This document shows positions 18,113 to 27,363 of a DNA stretch of 64,000 nt, one piece after another. The stretch is from contig NZ_JAESVN010000002.1 of NCBI RefSeq assembly GCF_016765775.1, positions 496,001-560,000 on the forward strand, given 5' to 3'. The notes under the pieces are model-generated. The model ran no database searches. It was not told where the DNA came from and saw only the letters and a program-made list of their open reading frames with translations. A program made the translations under genes and the position numbers. This DNA comes from Szabonella alba. GTDB taxonomy: Bacteria > Pseudomonadota > Alphaproteobacteria > Rhodobacterales > Rhodobacteraceae. The number at the start of each line of letters is the position of its first letter. The first letter of the stretch is position 1.

Positions 18113-20254
18113 TCAGCCTTCGGCCGATTCTTCCTTCTTCTCGGTGATTTCCTCACCGGTGTCCTGATCGACCATCTTCATGCCCAGCCGGACCTTGCCG
18201 CGATCGTCAAAGCCCAGCAGCTTGACCTTCACTTCCTGACCTTCCTTCAGCGCCTCATTGGGGTGCTGAAGGCGCTTGTTGGCGATCTGGGACACATGCA
18301 CCAGACCGTCACGCTTGCCGAAGAAGTTCACGAAAGCGCCGAAATCGACCAGTTTGACGACGCGGCCGGTATAGACCTTGCCTTCTTCCGGCTCGGCCAC
18401 GATCGACCAGATCATGTCATAGGCCTTCTTGATGGCCTCGGCATTGTTGGACGCGATCTTGATGACACCGTCATCATTGATATCGACCTTGGCGCCCGAA
18501 ACCTCGACGATCTCACGGATCACCTTGCCGCCCGAACCGATCACTTCACGGATCTTGTCGGTGGGCACGGTCATGGTTTCGATCTTCGGCGCATAGGCGC
18601 TGAAGGCCTGTGCCGAGGTCAGCGACTTGGCCATCTCGCCCAGAATGTGCATCCGGCCTTCGCGGGCCTGCGCCAGCGCCTGCTCCATGATCGCGGGCGT
18701 GATGCCGGCAACCTTGATGTCCATCTGAAGGCTGGTGATGCCGTTCTCGGTGCCTGCCACCTTGAAATCCATGTCGCCGAGGTGATCCTCGTCGCCAAGG
18801 ATATCGGACAGGATCGCGAAGCGGCCGTCATCCTCAAGGATCAGACCCATCGCGACACCGGCCACGGGGGCTTTCAGCGGAACACCTGCATCCATCATCG
18901 ACAGCGAACCGCCGCAGACTGACGCCATCGAGGAGGAGCCATTCGATTCCGTGATTTCGGACACGACGCGGACGGTATAGGGGAAATCGGTCGCGGCGGG
19001 CAGAACGGCCTGCAGCGCGCGCCATGCCAGTTTGCCATGGCCGATCTCACGACGTCCGGGCGGGCCGAAGCGGCCAACCTCACCCACCGAATAGGGGGGG
19101 AAATTGTAATGCAGCAGGAAGTTCGACTTGGTGTTGCCGGTCAGGGCGTCGACATATTGTTCATCCTCGCCGGTGCCCAGCGTGGTGACGACCAGACCCT
19201 GCGTTTCCCCGCGCGTGAACAGCGCCGAACCATGCGTGCGCGGCAGGATGCCGGTTTCGCAGGTGATCGGACGGATCGTGCGGCTGTCGCGGCCGTCGAT
19301 CCGGGGCGCACCGTTGATGATGTCGCCGCGCAGAACGCCCGCTTCCAGTTTCTTGATCGCGGAACCAAGGTTCGCATCGGCCAGATCGTCTTCCGACAGG
19401 GCGGATTTGATCGCGTCAACGGCAGCGGAAATCGCGTTGGTGCGTTCCTGCTTGTCCTTGATCGCGAAAGCGGCGCGCATCTGCGTTTCGCCCGCAGTCT
19501 TCACCCGGCCATACAGCGCGGAGTAATCCGGGGGCGTGAAGTCGAAGGGCTCTTTCGCAGCATCTTCGGCCAGATCAACGATCAGGTCGATCACCGGCTG
19601 GATGCTGTCATGCGCGAATTTCACCGCGCCCAGCATTTCGGCCTCGGACAGCTCATAGGCTTCCGATTCCACCATCATCACGGCGTCCTTGGTGCCCGCG
19701 ACCACCAGATCAAGCCGCTGATCGGGGTTTTCGCGCAGTTTCACCATGTCGTCGCAGTCGGGGTTCAGAACGTATTCGCCATCGACAAAGCCCACGCGGC
19801 AGCCCGCGATCGGCCCCATGAAAGGCGCGCCCGACAGGGTAAGCGCCGCCGAGGCCGCGATCATCGCCAGAATATCGGGTTCATTCTCAAGGTCGTGGCT
19901 CAGCACGGTGCAGATCACCAGCACCTCGTTGCGGAAGCCATCGACGAACAGCGGGCGGATCGGACGGTCGATCAGCCGCGAGGTCAGCGTTTCCTTTTCG
20001 GAAGGACGCGCTTCGCGCTTGAAATAGCCGCCGGGAACCTTGCCGGCCGCGTAATAGCGTTCCTGATAATGCACGGTCAGCGGAAAGAAATCCTGCCCGG
20101 GCTTGGCGGCCTTGGCGAAGGTCACATTGGCCATCACCGAGGTTTCGCCCAGCGTCGCAATCACCGAGGCATCTGCCTGACGGGCAACCTTGCCCGTTTC
20201 CAGTGTCAGCGTCTGTCCGCCCCACTGGATTGATTTCGTCGTCACATTGAACAT
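18113..20254 (-). CDS. pnp: Polyribonucleotide nucleotidyltransferase (PNPase)
   Basis: This 713-residue phosphorolytic 3'-5' exoribonuclease of the RNA degradosome has the standard layout. It has two RNase PH-like domains, the first opening with [18 protein letters not shown] and the second with [20 protein letters not shown]. An alpha-helical linker lies between them. A KH domain follows ([17 protein letters not shown]) and then an S1 domain ([20 protein letters not shown]). The catalytic-domain segment [18 protein letters not shown] is intact. Length is normal. It lies downstream of rpsO as in most bacteria, with a terminator-like hairpin between the two genes and a strong terminator after it. 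Confidence 0.98.
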   Translation of the reverse strand: MFNVTTKSIQWGGQTLTLETGKVARQADASVIATLGETSVMANVTFAKAAKPGQDFFPLTVHYQERYYAAGKVPGGYFKREARPSEKETLTSRLIDRPIRPLFVDGFRNEVLVICTVLSHDLENEPDILAMIAASAALTLSGAPFMGPIAGCRVGFVDGEYVLNPDCDDMVKLRENPDQRLDLVVAGTKDAVMMVESEAYELSEAEMLGAVKFAHDSIQPVIDLIVDLAEDAAKEPFDFTPPDYSALYGRVKTAGETQMRAAFAIKDKQERTNAISAAVDAIKSALSEDDLADANLGSAIKKLEAGVLRGDIINGAPRIDGRDSRTIRPITCETGILPRTHGSALFTRGETQGLVVTTLGTGEDEQYVDALTGNTKSNFLLHYNFPPYSVGEVGRFGPPGRREIGHGKLAWRALQAVLPAATDFPYTVRVVSEITESNGSSSMASVCGGSLSMMDAGVPLKAPVAGVAMGLILEDDGRFAILSDILGDEDHLGDMDFKVAGTENGITSLQMDIKVAGITPAIMEQALAQAREGRMHILGEMAKSLTSAQAFSAYAPKIETMTVPTDKIREVIGSGGKVIREIVEVSGAKVDINDDGVIKIASNNAEAIKKAYDMIWSIVAEPEEGKVYTGRVVKLVDFGAFVNFFGKRDGLVHVSQIANKRLQHPNEALKEGQEVKVKLLGFDDRGKVRLGMKMVDQDTGEEITEKKEESAEG

Positions 20255-20306
20255 CTGTCATCCTATCTGGAACAAGCCCGGCCCCTGCCGTCTGTCCCTT
20301 TTGCAT

Positions 20307-20324
20307 GGCGGCCCCATTGCCGCC
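20307..20324 (-). promoter_or_regulatory. Stem-loop in the pnp leader
   Basis: GGCGGC and GCCGCC form a 6-bp perfect stem with a 6-base loop in the region between rpsO and pnp, about 50 bases upstream of the pnp start. In E. coli the pnp leader holds a double-stranded region cut by RNase III for autoregulation. Whether this short stem does the same is speculative. Confidence 0.3.
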
Positions 20325-20467
20325 GCCCCCCAATCCTTCGCATGTGGCCGGGGGCATGGCCTCACGTCGCAGATTGCGGGCGCATACAGGAAAATGGCCC
20401 GATTGGAAAGCGGGGAGTTTCGGGGCGGGCAGGTGCCGGACCCGCCATGCGGGCCTTGAAATGCGAA

Positions 20468-20493
20468 ACGCCCGCACCTTTCGGGGCGGGCGT
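20468..20493 (-). terminator. Terminator-like hairpin after rpsO
   Basis: ACGCCCGC pairs with GCGGGCGT, with extra CC/GG pairing inside, 24 bases after the rpsO stop. Read on the minus strand it is followed by TTTCGC, so the T run is short. It probably gives partial termination and lets some transcripts continue into pnp. Confidence 0.65.
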
Positions 20494-20517
20494 CCGGTCT
20501 TGCGGAATGGGCCGGGA

Positions 20518-20787
20518 TCAGCGGCGCAGGCCAAGGCGCTGGATCAGCGACTGGTAGCGCGACTCGTCCTTGCCCTTGACGTAGTCCAAGAGCTTGCGGC
20601 GCTGCGCGACCATCATCAGCAGACCACGACGGGAATGGTTGTCTTTCTTGTGGCCCTTGAAATGCTCGGTCAGCGTCGCGATACGCGAGCTGAGGATCGC
20701 AACCTGCACTTCCGGAGAGCCAGTATCGCCCTCCTTGGTCGCGTATTCCTTGATCAGGCGGGCTTTTTCTTCAGCAGTGATCGACAT
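20518..20787 (-). CDS. rpsO: 30S ribosomal protein S15
   Basis: This 89-residue primary binding protein of the central domain of 16S rRNA has exactly the E. coli length. The sequence carries the family pattern: [46 protein letters not shown] and [13 protein letters not shown]. The ATG at 20787 is preceded by AAGGAG at good spacing. The ten extra upstream codons in the open frame lack support. It lies upstream of pnp on the same strand. Confidence 0.98.
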   Translation of the reverse strand: MSITAEEKARLIKEYATKEGDTGSPEVQVAILSSRIATLTEHFKGHKKDNHSRRGLLMMVAQRRKLLDYVKGKDESRYQSLIQRLGLRR

Positions 20788-21127
20788 CGGGATCTCCTTC
20801 GGTTCGGGTGACGGCACAAGCCGGGATGTCGTCCAGCAGGGCCCTTGCCCGCCACATCAGCGGCGGATGGGAGCACTTAGGTCAGAATCGCTGGAAAGGG
20901 AAGCACCGATTTCGGCGCCGCGCGGCAAGGGTGGCTGGGTGCATTAGTGCATTTTAACCAACTTGTCAGAAAACGCCGCAATCCTGCCGGGTTGCGCTGT
21001 GGATGCTGTCCGTTTTGTGCCATGCCCGGGCGCGATTGTTGCGAGGGGGCTGGAACGGCGCGACCAACGCTTGCGACCGGCCAGATGTTCGGGGCCCGCT
21101 GTTCCGGGTTGGTCGAGGGGTTTTGTC
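20788..21127. other. Intergenic region between divergent rpsO and the RTX gene
   Basis: This 340-base stretch holds the rpsO leader (ribosome site AAGGAG at about 20795-20800 on the minus strand). It presumably holds both outward promoters, though I cannot identify clear -35/-10 pairs. A short direct repeat, GTGCATTAGTGCATTT, lies at about 20939-20955. The frame of the RTX protein stays open up to 20963, but the stretch before 21128 does not look like protein. Confidence 0.4.
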
Positions 21128-22318
21128 ATGCTGGCGATACTGGGTTTGTTCGGGGCTGTCTGTGCCGGGTTGCTGGCTGACAGCGTTCTGAGTGCAAGAA
21201 CCGAAAGCAAGGCAGGGGATGAAGACGCGGGAAGCGCCTCTGACCCCGCCGGGGCCGCAGAAACCACAGAAACGCCACAGGACGCCCCGCCCGGCGACAT
21301 GCTGGACTGGATGGATGACCCGGCCCTGGACACCGTGATCGGTGCGGCACTGGATGCCTCTGACGGTCTGGCGGACTTCGCGCCGCCGGGACCGCCGCTT
21401 GATCCGACGAATTCACGCGACGAAGGGCCGGAATCCTCTGATCTGCCCTTGCCTGCCGATCCGCCCCTGACGCTGCAGACCGGGGCGGGGGATACGATTC
21501 TGACCGGTTCGGGCGGTGCCGATACGGTTCTGGGTGGGCCGGGCGATGATCTGCTGGGCGGGCGCGCGGGCGATGATCGGATCGACGGTGGCGCAGGGCG
21601 CGATGTGATCGATGGCGGCACGGGCGCGGACCGTTTGTCGGGTGGCGCGGGCAGTGACACCATCCATGCCGGGGATGGCGCGGACCGGATTGCGGGCGGC
21701 GCAGGCGCGGATCTGCTGACCGGGCAGGAGGGGGATGACCGGGTCCGGGGCGGGGCCGGGGATGACACGCTGCTGGGCGGCGCGGGGGGCGATGTGCTGG
21801 CGGGCGGAACCGGCGATGACTGGCTGGCGGGTGGCGGCGGCAATGACCTGCTGCATGCCGGGCCCGGCATGGATACGCTGGATGGCAATGATGGCGATGA
21901 CACGCTGTTCGGCTTCGATCCTGCGGATGAGGGCGCGGCGCGGGCGGGTGGCGGTTCAGCGCCCGGTGTGAATTTCCTCAATGGCGGGGCGGGGAATGAC
22001 AGGCTCTGGCTCGCGGCGAATGACCATGGGCATGGCGGCGACGGGGCCGATCACTTCCATATCGGTGACTGGATCGGCGAGGGCGGTTTTGCCCGGATCG
22101 CGGATTTCGACCCCGCCGAGGATGAGATCGTGGTGATCTATGATGCCGAGGCGCATCCCGACCCGCAGGTGACGCTGATCCCGGGGGAGGGGGAACAGGA
22201 TGTCGTGGTCATGCTGGACGGTTTCCCGCTGGCGCAGATCGCGGGCGGGGCGGGGCTGGATGTGGCGCAACTGCGGATCATGCCCATGACCGATCTGCCC
22301 GGGCCGCCGGTCGCGTGA
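21128..22318 (+). CDS. RTX-type calcium-binding repeat protein with N-terminal membrane anchor
   Basis: This 396-residue protein opens with a hydrophobic helix (LAILGLFGAVCAGLLADSVL, residues 2-21), followed by an acidic, low-complexity linker. About sixteen imperfect glycine-aspartate nonapeptide repeats follow (about residues 115-260; units such as GGAGDDTLL and GGTGDDWLA), which form calcium-binding parallel beta rolls. A C-terminal globular part ends in RIADFDPAEDEIVVIYD, a segment common in Rhodobacteraceae RTX proteins. No catalytic domain is recognisable. The N-terminal helix is unusual for type I-secreted RTX proteins, and no type I exporter genes are nearby. The start at 21128 places the helix at the N-terminus. 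It interrupts the usual truB-rpsO neighbourhood on the opposite strand. Confidence 0.85.
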   Translation: MLAILGLFGAVCAGLLADSVLSARTESKAGDEDAGSASDPAGAAETTETPQDAPPGDMLDWMDDPALDTVIGAALDASDGLADFAPPGPPLDPTNSRDEGPESSDLPLPADPPLTLQTGAGDTILTGSGGADTVLGGPGDDLLGGRAGDDRIDGGAGRDVIDGGTGADRLSGGAGSDTIHAGDGADRIAGGAGADLLTGQEGDDRVRGGAGDDTLLGGAGGDVLAGGTGDDWLAGGGGNDLLHAGPGMDTLDGNDGDDTLFGFDPADEGAARAGGGSAPGVNFLNGGAGNDRLWLAANDHGHGGDGADHFHIGDWIGEGGFARIADFDPAEDEIVVIYDAEAHPDPQVTLIPGEGEQDVVVMLDGFPLAQIAGGAGLDVAQLRIMPMTDLPGPPVA

Positions 22319-22372
22319 CAGGGGTGATGGCGCGCGCATGAAGGGCGATGGGGGCAGAGGTGCCGACTGTAT

Positions 22373-22924
22373 TCAGCCCTGCGTGGCCGGATCAGCGCCG
22401 GTCCATGGCTGCATTGGCGTGGCACGCGGCAGATACAGCGGATGGCGCGGTGCCCCGGCCTGCGTCAGGCCCAGATGGTGCAGCGCATGGCCCGCACGGC
22501 GCAGGCGGGCCGCGACGGCCGCCCCCCGGCCCTGCCAGTCGCCATGCATCCCCCATGCACAAAGAATCACATACGCCCAAGTGGCGGCCGTGGCAATTGC
22601 GGCATCATTGTCCGGTCCCGTCGGATCGGCTGCACGGCGCAGATCGGCCGGCGCGGTGGCGCGGAAGGCAAAGAGATTGACCACCCGGAAACCGCCGAAG
22701 CCCCCCGCCCGCGCGCGGTTTTCACAACGCGCCACGGTGGGGTCATTGCGCAGTTCCGAGGCGGTGGAGGGATTGAGCATGACCCACAGAAGCCGGGGCG
22801 CATCGGGCTGCCAGATCCGGGTCAGTGCATAGCGATACTGCCCGCAGGCGGAATATTGCGCCTCACTGACCGTATCGCCACTGTCATGCCGCCGGATAAC
22901 GGGCGGATCACCCCGGCCGATCAT
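22373..22924 (-). CDS. DUF1643 domain protein
   Basis: This 183-residue protein of unknown function has the DUF1643 pattern: CGQYRYALTRIW, LLWVMLNPSTAS, NDPTVARCENRARAGGFGGFRVVNLFAFRAT, GPDNDAAI and VILCAWGMHG. Family members are found beside many unrelated genes, and no biochemical role is established. The gene starts 10 bases after the truB stop codon on the same strand, so it is probably co-transcribed with it. It converges on the RTX gene with a 54-base gap. Confidence 0.88.
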   Translation of the reverse strand: MIGRGDPPVIRRHDSGDTVSEAQYSACGQYRYALTRIWQPDAPRLLWVMLNPSTASELRNDPTVARCENRARAGGFGGFRVVNLFAFRATAPADLRRAADPTGPDNDAAIATAATWAYVILCAWGMHGDWQGRGAAVAARLRRAGHALHHLGLTQAGAPRHPLYLPRATPMQPWTGADPATQG

Positions 22925-22934
22925 TCCGTCGCAC

Positions 22935-23849
22935 TCATTCCGGATCAGGATTGATGACCCGGGTCGGGTGCAACTCGCCCGCGCGATACTGGCCGATGGC
23001 CAGCGCGCGGCCCTGAAAGCTGGCCCAGGCCTGTGTGCCGTAATCCAGACCCCCGGTCAGCACCATGCCCGGATTGCCATTGCGCAGGCGCAGCGCGCCT
23101 TCGGGGGTGGCGGGCAGTTCGGGCAGATCGGCCAGCGCGGTTTCCAGCGGCAGCAGCAGCGCGTCGATGTCATTGCTGCGGGCCAGTTCCTCGATCCGCT
23201 CCAGCGTCACGCCATCCTCGACGTCGAAAGGGCCAGACCAGATACGGCGCAGCGACAGAACATGGCCGAAACAGCCCAGAACCTGCCCCAGATCGCGCGC
23301 GATGGAGCGGACATAGCCGCCCTTGCCGCAGACCATTTCCAGATCCAGCAGATCAGGGGCAGGGTGGTCTGTGATCTCCAGACTGTCGACCCAAAGCGGG
23401 CGGGCAGCAAGGTCCATTGCCTCGCCTTCGCGGGCAAGGTCATAGGCGCGTTCGCCTTCGACCTTCACGGCGGAAAACTGCGGCGGAACCTGATCGATCT
23501 GACCGCGAAACCCGGCAAGGGCGGCCTCGATAGCGGCGCGGTCGGGGCGCAGGCCGGATGTGGCGATCACCGTGCCCGAGGCGTCATCGGTCGTGGTCGC
23601 AGCCCCCAGTTGCACGCGAAAGCGATAGGCCTTCAGCGCGTCCGCGATCAGTGGCACGGTCTTGGTCGCCTCTCCCAGAGCCACGGCCAGAACGCCGGTC
23701 GCATCGGGATCCAGCGTGCCTGCATGGCCCGCTTTCTGCGCGTCAAAGGCCCAGCGGACCTTGCCCACGACGGCCGTTGAGGTGATGCCCGCAGGCTTGT
23801 CGATCACCACCCAGCCCGAGATTGCGCGACCCTTGCGTTTCCTGCCCAT
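22935..23849 (-). CDS. truB: tRNA pseudouridine(55) synthase TruB
   Basis: This 304-residue enzyme makes pseudouridine 55 in the T-loop of tRNAs. The catalytic motif is [14 protein letters not shown], in which the Asp (about residue 47) is the nucleophile. Other family segments are [53 protein letters not shown] and [15 protein letters not shown]. In alphaproteobacteria truB usually sits between rbfA and rpsO; here tRNA-Gly and a NAGPA-family gene separate it from rbfA. The start at 23849 matches the usual N-terminus. Confidence 0.97.
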   Translation of the reverse strand: MGRKRKGRAISGWVVIDKPAGITSTAVVGKVRWAFDAQKAGHAGTLDPDATGVLAVALGEATKTVPLIADALKAYRFRVQLGAATTTDDASGTVIATSGLRPDRAAIEAALAGFRGQIDQVPPQFSAVKVEGERAYDLAREGEAMDLAARPLWVDSLEITDHPAPDLLDLEMVCGKGGYVRSIARDLGQVLGCFGHVLSLRRIWSGPFDVEDGVTLERIEELARSNDIDALLLPLETALADLPELPATPEGALRLRNGNPGMVLTGGLDYGTQAWASFQGRALAIGQYRAGELHPTRVINPDPE

Positions 23850-23912
23850 CCTGCACCCTTTGTTGCAAGCGGTGGCGGATAAAGCCTGCGGCGGGGGGCG
23901 TCAACCGTGTCA

Positions 23913-23957
23913 CGGGAAGACGGGCCGCGGGAAGAAGGGCCGCAGGAAGAAGGGCAA
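23913..23957. repeat. Three tandem copies of a 15-bp unit upstream of truB
   Basis: Three consecutive imperfect 15-base units (CGGGAAGACGGGCCG, CGGGAAGAAGGGCCG, CAGGAAGAAGGGCAA) lie between the truB start and the tRNA-Gly gene. They run directly into the dispersed hairpin element that follows. Confidence 0.8.
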
Positions 23958-24021
23958 GGGGCGCTGCCCCTCGCCGCCTGCGGCGGCTCACCCCGAGGTA
24001 TTTGGGCCAATGTGAAAAAGC
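23958..24021 (+). repeat. Dispersed intergenic element: GC hairpin plus CCCCGnGG..ATTTG..TGAAAA
   Basis: A GGGGC-GCT-GCCCC hairpin (23958-23970) is followed by a second GC-rich inverted stretch and then CCCCGAGGTATTTGGGCC with TGTGAAAAAG ending at 24020. The same tail pattern occurs on the minus strand at 61777-61806, again beside GC hairpins. I take both as copies of a short non-coding repeat family of the genome. Confidence 0.6.
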
Positions 24022-24094
24022 GGGCCGCGAAACCTGTTTGCCTTGCCCTGCATTTTTTCTGGAAATTGCGACCGCATGGGCGGTCTTCACCGAA

Positions 24095-24169
24095 TGGAGC
24101 GGGCGATGAGATTCGAACTCACGACCCTAACCTTGGCAAGGTTATGCTCTACCCCTGAGCTACGCCCGC
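24095..24169 (-). tRNA. tRNA-Gly (anticodon GCC)
   Basis: The minus strand folds as a complete tRNA. The acceptor stem GCGGGCG pairs with CGCCCGC. The D arm is GCTCAGGGGTAGAGC, the anticodon stem-loop is ACCTTGCCAAGGT with anticodon GCC, and the T arm contains GAGTTCGAATCTC. The discriminator is T, and CCA is encoded at 24095-24097. It is the only RNA gene seen in the window. Confidence 0.97.
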
Positions 24170-24191
24170 ACTCCGTTTCGGTAGGCGGTGA

Positions 24192-24219
24192 TGTATAAAG
24201 AGACGCGCGGCGCTGCAAG
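24192..24219 (-). promoter_or_regulatory. Candidate promoter of tRNA-Gly
   Basis: On the minus strand CTTGCA (24214-24219) is followed after 16 bases by TATACA (24192-24197), about 22 bases before the mature tRNA 5' end. The -10 element is strong for this GC-rich genome and the -35 is a fair match to TTGACA. Confidence 0.55.
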
Positions 24220-24276
24220 AGGCAAAATGCAGATCGGCGGCAGATTCCTGCGGGGGCCGCGATACGGGTTCCGCGT

Positions 24277-25107
24277 TCAGGGTGTTCCGGGCACGACCAG
24301 CCCGACAATCGGCCCCATCGGCAGGCCGAAATCATTGCGCCCGATATCGGGGGCGTAAAGGCGCGAGATCTTGCCATCGAGATACAGCGCCTGCGGGCTG
24401 TCCAGCCCGTCGCGGAAGAATCGCGCGAAGTCGATGAAGTTCACCGGCTGGCGTGAAATGACCAGATGCGCGCTGCGCCCGTCGCGACTGATGCCGATAC
24501 CATTGCGGATGAAACGGCTGTCGGAACCTTCGAGGAAACGCGGATGCAATTCGCCGTCGATCACCAGCATCGGGCCGGATTGGGTTGCGAAACGGCAATC
24601 GGGCGGCGCGGCGGCGAAAGCCCGCGATTCGACCAGCGCGAATCGGTCGGGCAGGATGCAGAAGACACCATTGGGCAGCATCCCGAAATTGCCCGGACCT
24701 TCAGCGGTGACAAGCGGCGCGCGCTCGGTCCCCTCTTCAACCATCAGCCCGACGGGGCGGCGGTCGGAGTGATACATCCCCGCATTCATTGCAAAGGCAA
24801 GGCGGCGCCCCTCGGCGGCCAGGAGGGCGTTCACGCGGGTGAAACTGCCCAAGGGCCCCCCCGAGGCATCGGTCTGGAAAATCCGCAGATCGGCATCCGC
24901 CGTCACGGTGCAGAGCGTATAGCGGTTTTCGGCATGGACGACCTCACGGCAGCCCGAGACGGCGGTCTGGGCATGCGCGGCCGCGCCAAGCAAAGGCAAA
25001 AGCGCGGCAAGCCCCACTCGCAGGATAAGTGCTGTCAGCCCCGGCAGCGCGCGCAGGCGGGCCTTGCCCGCATCCTGCCGCCCTGCCGCGATCCGCGCCC
25101 CGGTCAT
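24277..25107 (-). CDS. Phosphodiester glycosidase (NAGPA/DUF2233) family exported protein
   Basis: This 276-residue protein has an N-terminal hydrophobic export signal ([23 protein letters not shown], cleavage about residue 46) and a NAGPA/DUF2233 domain. Conserved segments include [52 protein letters not shown] and [18 protein letters not shown]. The family includes the lysosomal enzyme that uncovers mannose-6-phosphate and bacterial cell-wall proteins; no substrate is known here. Its ATG overlaps the rbfA stop (ATGA), so it is translationally coupled to rbfA. That is odd for an exported protein but common in Rhodobacteraceae. Confidence 0.85.
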   Translation of the reverse strand: MTGARIAAGRQDAGKARLRALPGLTALILRVGLAALLPLLGAAAHAQTAVSGCREVVHAENRYTLCTVTADADLRIFQTDASGGPLGSFTRVNALLAAEGRRLAFAMNAGMYHSDRRPVGLMVEEGTERAPLVTAEGPGNFGMLPNGVFCILPDRFALVESRAFAAAPPDCRFATQSGPMLVIDGELHPRFLEGSDSRFIRNGIGISRDGRSAHLVISRQPVNFIDFARFFRDGLDSPQALYLDGKISRLYAPDIGRNDFGLPMGPIVGLVVPGTP

Positions 25108-25544
25108 TGATCCTGCTGGTTGTCCGGCGCCGCGTCGGGATCGGACTCACCAGCCTCGATATCCCGGCGCACGCGCGCGTCAGCAAACAGGCGGCGCGTC
25201 TCATCCAGTTGATGATAGGTCTCATCAGGACGGAAGCGCAGGTCGGGCGCGTATTTCAGTGTCATCCCCTTGGTCACAAGGTGGCGCAATTCGCCCTTGT
25301 TGCGGGCCAGTGCTGCGATGGCGCCTTCGACATCCTGCCCGCCAAGCGGCATGACATGCACCGTCGCGACCTTCAGATCGGGCGATGTGCGCACCTCTCC
25401 CACCGTGATCGAACGGCGGTTCAGGTCGGGGTCATGAATCTCGGCCCGGTTCAGCACATCCGACAGGATGCGCCGGATCAGTTCGCCGACGCGCAACTGG
25501 CGCTGTGAGGGGCCTTCGCCCGAGGAAAAACGGTTCTTTGCCAT
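25104..25544 (-). CDS. rbfA: 30S ribosome-binding factor RbfA
   Basis: This 146-residue 30S maturation factor is needed for processing the 5' end of 16S rRNA and for growth in the cold. The KH-like domain is visible as [37 protein letters not shown] and [25 protein letters not shown]. The ATG at 25544 ([11 protein letters not shown]) is chosen because a G-rich site precedes it. An ATG three codons earlier at 25553 is possible. It is divergent from dapB across about 100 bases, which must hold both promoters. Confidence 0.95.
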   Translation of the reverse strand: MAKNRFSSGEGPSQRQLRVGELIRRILSDVLNRAEIHDPDLNRRSITVGEVRTSPDLKVATVHVMPLGGQDVEGAIAALARNKGELRHLVTKGMTLKYAPDLRFRPDETYHQLDETRRLFADARVRRDIEAGESDPDAAPDNQQDQ

Positions 25545-25646
25545 GCGCCCCATTTAGGCGCTTTGCCGCGATACCGCAACGGGGCTTTGCGGGCCGGGGC
25601 GGAACGGGGTAAGCGGGGGGTAAATCTGGCGCAACGGGGCAGGGAC

Positions 25647-26471
25647 ATGGCGGAACAGACAGACAGGGCGTTGCCGGGGATCGTGGTGACGGGTGCTTCG
25701 GGCCGGATGGGGCAGATGCTGGTGCGGACCATTGCCGCATCCGACCGCGCGCGGCTGGTCGACTGTGTTGAACGGGCGGGCCATCCTTGGATCGGGCGCG
25801 ATATCGGTGAGGCGATGGGCGGCGCCGCGCTGGGCGTGGCCGTGACCGATGATCCGCTGGAGGCTTTCGCGCAGGCGCAGGCCGTGATCGACTTCACCGC
25901 GCCCGATGCGACGGTGGAGTTCGCGGCGCTGGCGGCGCAGGCCCGCGCCGTGCATGTCATCGGCACCACCGGGATGGAGCCGCATCATATCGCGGCGCTG
26001 GAACCTGCCGCGCGCCATGCGGTGATCGTCCGGGCCGGGAATATGAGCCTTGGGGTCAACCTGCTGGTCCGGTTGACGCAGAAAGTGGCGGCGGCGCTGG
26101 ATGCCGACTGGGATATCGAGGTGGTCGAGGCGCATCACCGCATGAAGGTCGATGCGCCCTCGGGCACGGCGCTGATGCTGGGGGAGGCGGCGGCGGCGGG
26201 GCGCGGTGTCGATCTGACGGAAATGGCCGACCGGGGCCGCGACGGCATCACCGGCGCGCGGCGGACGGGCAGCATCGGTTTTGCCGCGATCCGGGGCGGC
26301 GATGTGGTGGGCGAACATGACGTGATCTTCGCCGCTGAAGGAGAGCGGATCGTGCTGCGCCATCTGGCGACCGACCGCGCGATTTTCGCGCGCGGGGCGC
26401 TGAAGGCGGCGATCTGGGGACAGGGGCAGAAGCCGGGCGAGTATGACATGATGGATGTGCTGGGGCTTTGA
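25647..26471 (+). CDS. dapB: 4-hydroxy-tetrahydrodipicolinate reductase
   Basis: This 274-residue enzyme of the lysine/diaminopimelate pathway reduces 4-hydroxy-tetrahydrodipicolinate with NAD(P)H. The nucleotide-binding motif is [13 protein letters not shown], the fold continues with [13 protein letters not shown] and VIGTTGMEP, and the catalytic region is [19 protein letters not shown]. The ATG at 25647 is preceded by AGGG and gives a normal length; the frame stays open further upstream without a good start. The gene stands alone on the plus strand. Confidence 0.97.
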   Translation: MAEQTDRALPGIVVTGASGRMGQMLVRTIAASDRARLVDCVERAGHPWIGRDIGEAMGGAALGVAVTDDPLEAFAQAQAVIDFTAPDATVEFAALAAQARAVHVIGTTGMEPHHIAALEPAARHAVIVRAGNMSLGVNLLVRLTQKVAAALDADWDIEVVEAHHRMKVDAPSGTALMLGEAAAAGRGVDLTEMADRGRDGITGARRTGSIGFAAIRGGDVVGEHDVIFAAEGERIVLRHLATDRAIFARGALKAAIWGQGQKPGEYDMMDVLGL

Positions 26472-26601
26472 TCCGGCCCTGATTCCCCTTGTGATGTCCG
26501 GCGGAGTGTTGAGCGCGGATATCTGCCGCATCTTGCGCGCGGGGTGATCCGCTTGGCCGCGGCTTGCGTAGCCCTTCGCGTACAGTAAGCGGAGGGATGT
26601 A

Positions 26602-26970
26602 ATGACCAGATTGTTCGGGGCGGCGATCCTGTCCTTTCTTTGCGCCCTGTCGGTCCCCGTGTCCGCCTTTGCGGACGGGTTCAGCGATGTGCGCGGCAAG
26701 CAGGAATTTCTGGGGCTGGTGAACGGCAAGGCGCTGACGCGGCTGGGTATTTCCTTGAACGTAACGCCCAATGGCCAGATCGAGGGGCGCGCCTTCGGTC
26801 AGCCGGTGACGGGGGCCTGGCGCTGGTCCGACGGGCTTTTCTGCCGTGATCTCTATTTTGGCAGCCGTGATCTGGGCGCGAATTGCCAGCTTGTGCAGCG
26901 CAATGGCGATACGCTGCGCTTCATCTCGGATGCGGGGCGCGGGCAATTTGCCGATCTGCGGCTGAAATAG
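26602..26970 (+). CDS. Small exported protein of unknown function
   Basis: This 122-residue protein has a clear signal peptide (MTRLFGAAILSFLCALSVPVSAFA, cleavage about residue 24). The mature domain of about 98 residues holds two cysteines (FCRDLYFGS and ANCQLVQRNG) that could form a disulfide, and a predicted beta-rich pattern (NVTPNGQIEGRAFGQPVTGAWRWSDG). Similar small proteins occur in Rhodobacteraceae and have sometimes been labelled as dihydrodipicolinate reductase because of the neighbouring dapB, but no such domain is present. An A/G-rich ribosome site (GGAGGG) precedes the ATG. Function unknown. Confidence 0.75.
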   Translation: MTRLFGAAILSFLCALSVPVSAFADGFSDVRGKQEFLGLVNGKALTRLGISLNVTPNGQIEGRAFGQPVTGAWRWSDGLFCRDLYFGSRDLGANCQLVQRNGDTLRFISDAGRGQFADLRLK

Positions 26971-27032
26971 GCACATGGCGGCTGCATTCGCGCATCCGGC
27001 ACATCCCTGAGCGCCACCGCGAGCGCCACCGG

Positions 27033-27239
27033 TCAGAAATCAACTGCGATCCCCTTCTTTTCCCAATCGCCGAACCGCACCGGCTCCGGTCCGTTGCGGC
27101 CGCCGAATTCCTCTGGCGGGCGTCCGGAATTAGCGGCGGCCTTGCGGCGGGCCTCGGCCTCGGCCAGCGCGCGGCGGGCTGCGGGCGGCAGATCGTCAGC
27201 ATGATCAGGTGGGGAGCTGTCCTTGGGCGCATCGGGCAT
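27033..27239 (-). CDS. DUF1674 protein, succinate dehydrogenase assembly factor 4-like
   Basis: This 68-residue protein ends in the family signature GPEPVRFGDWEKKGIAVDF, shared with mitochondrial SDHAF4, which binds flavinylated SdhA during complex II assembly. The N-terminal half is Ala/Arg/Glu-rich and probably helical or disordered. The start at 27239 (MPDAPKDSS) gives the normal bacterial length; longer upstream frames overlap the divergent rsmB leader. No sdh genes are nearby, so the link to complex II rests on the family. Confidence 0.82.
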   Translation of the reverse strand: MPDAPKDSSPPDHADDLPPAARRALAEAEARRKAAANSGRPPEEFGGRNGPEPVRFGDWEKKGIAVDF

Positions 27240-27363
27240 CGGGCAGGGCTTTCCTCTGGGCTTTCCTTGTGCAGTCCGGTTCCATGATATACCCCGCAGA
27301 ACCGGACGGACAAGCCGGACGGACAGGCCGGACAGGCAAGGCAAGGGCAGACGGGGGCACCAG

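Noticed and set aside
21480-21910. Regular DNA repeats suggesting a CRISPR or minisatellite
   Set aside because: They encode the glycine-aspartate nonapeptides of the RTX protein in one frame and are explained by the protein repeat.
26602-26970. Dihydrodipicolinate reductase duplicate
   Set aside because: Such labels exist for similar small proteins, but this one has a signal peptide and no Rossmann or DapB motif.
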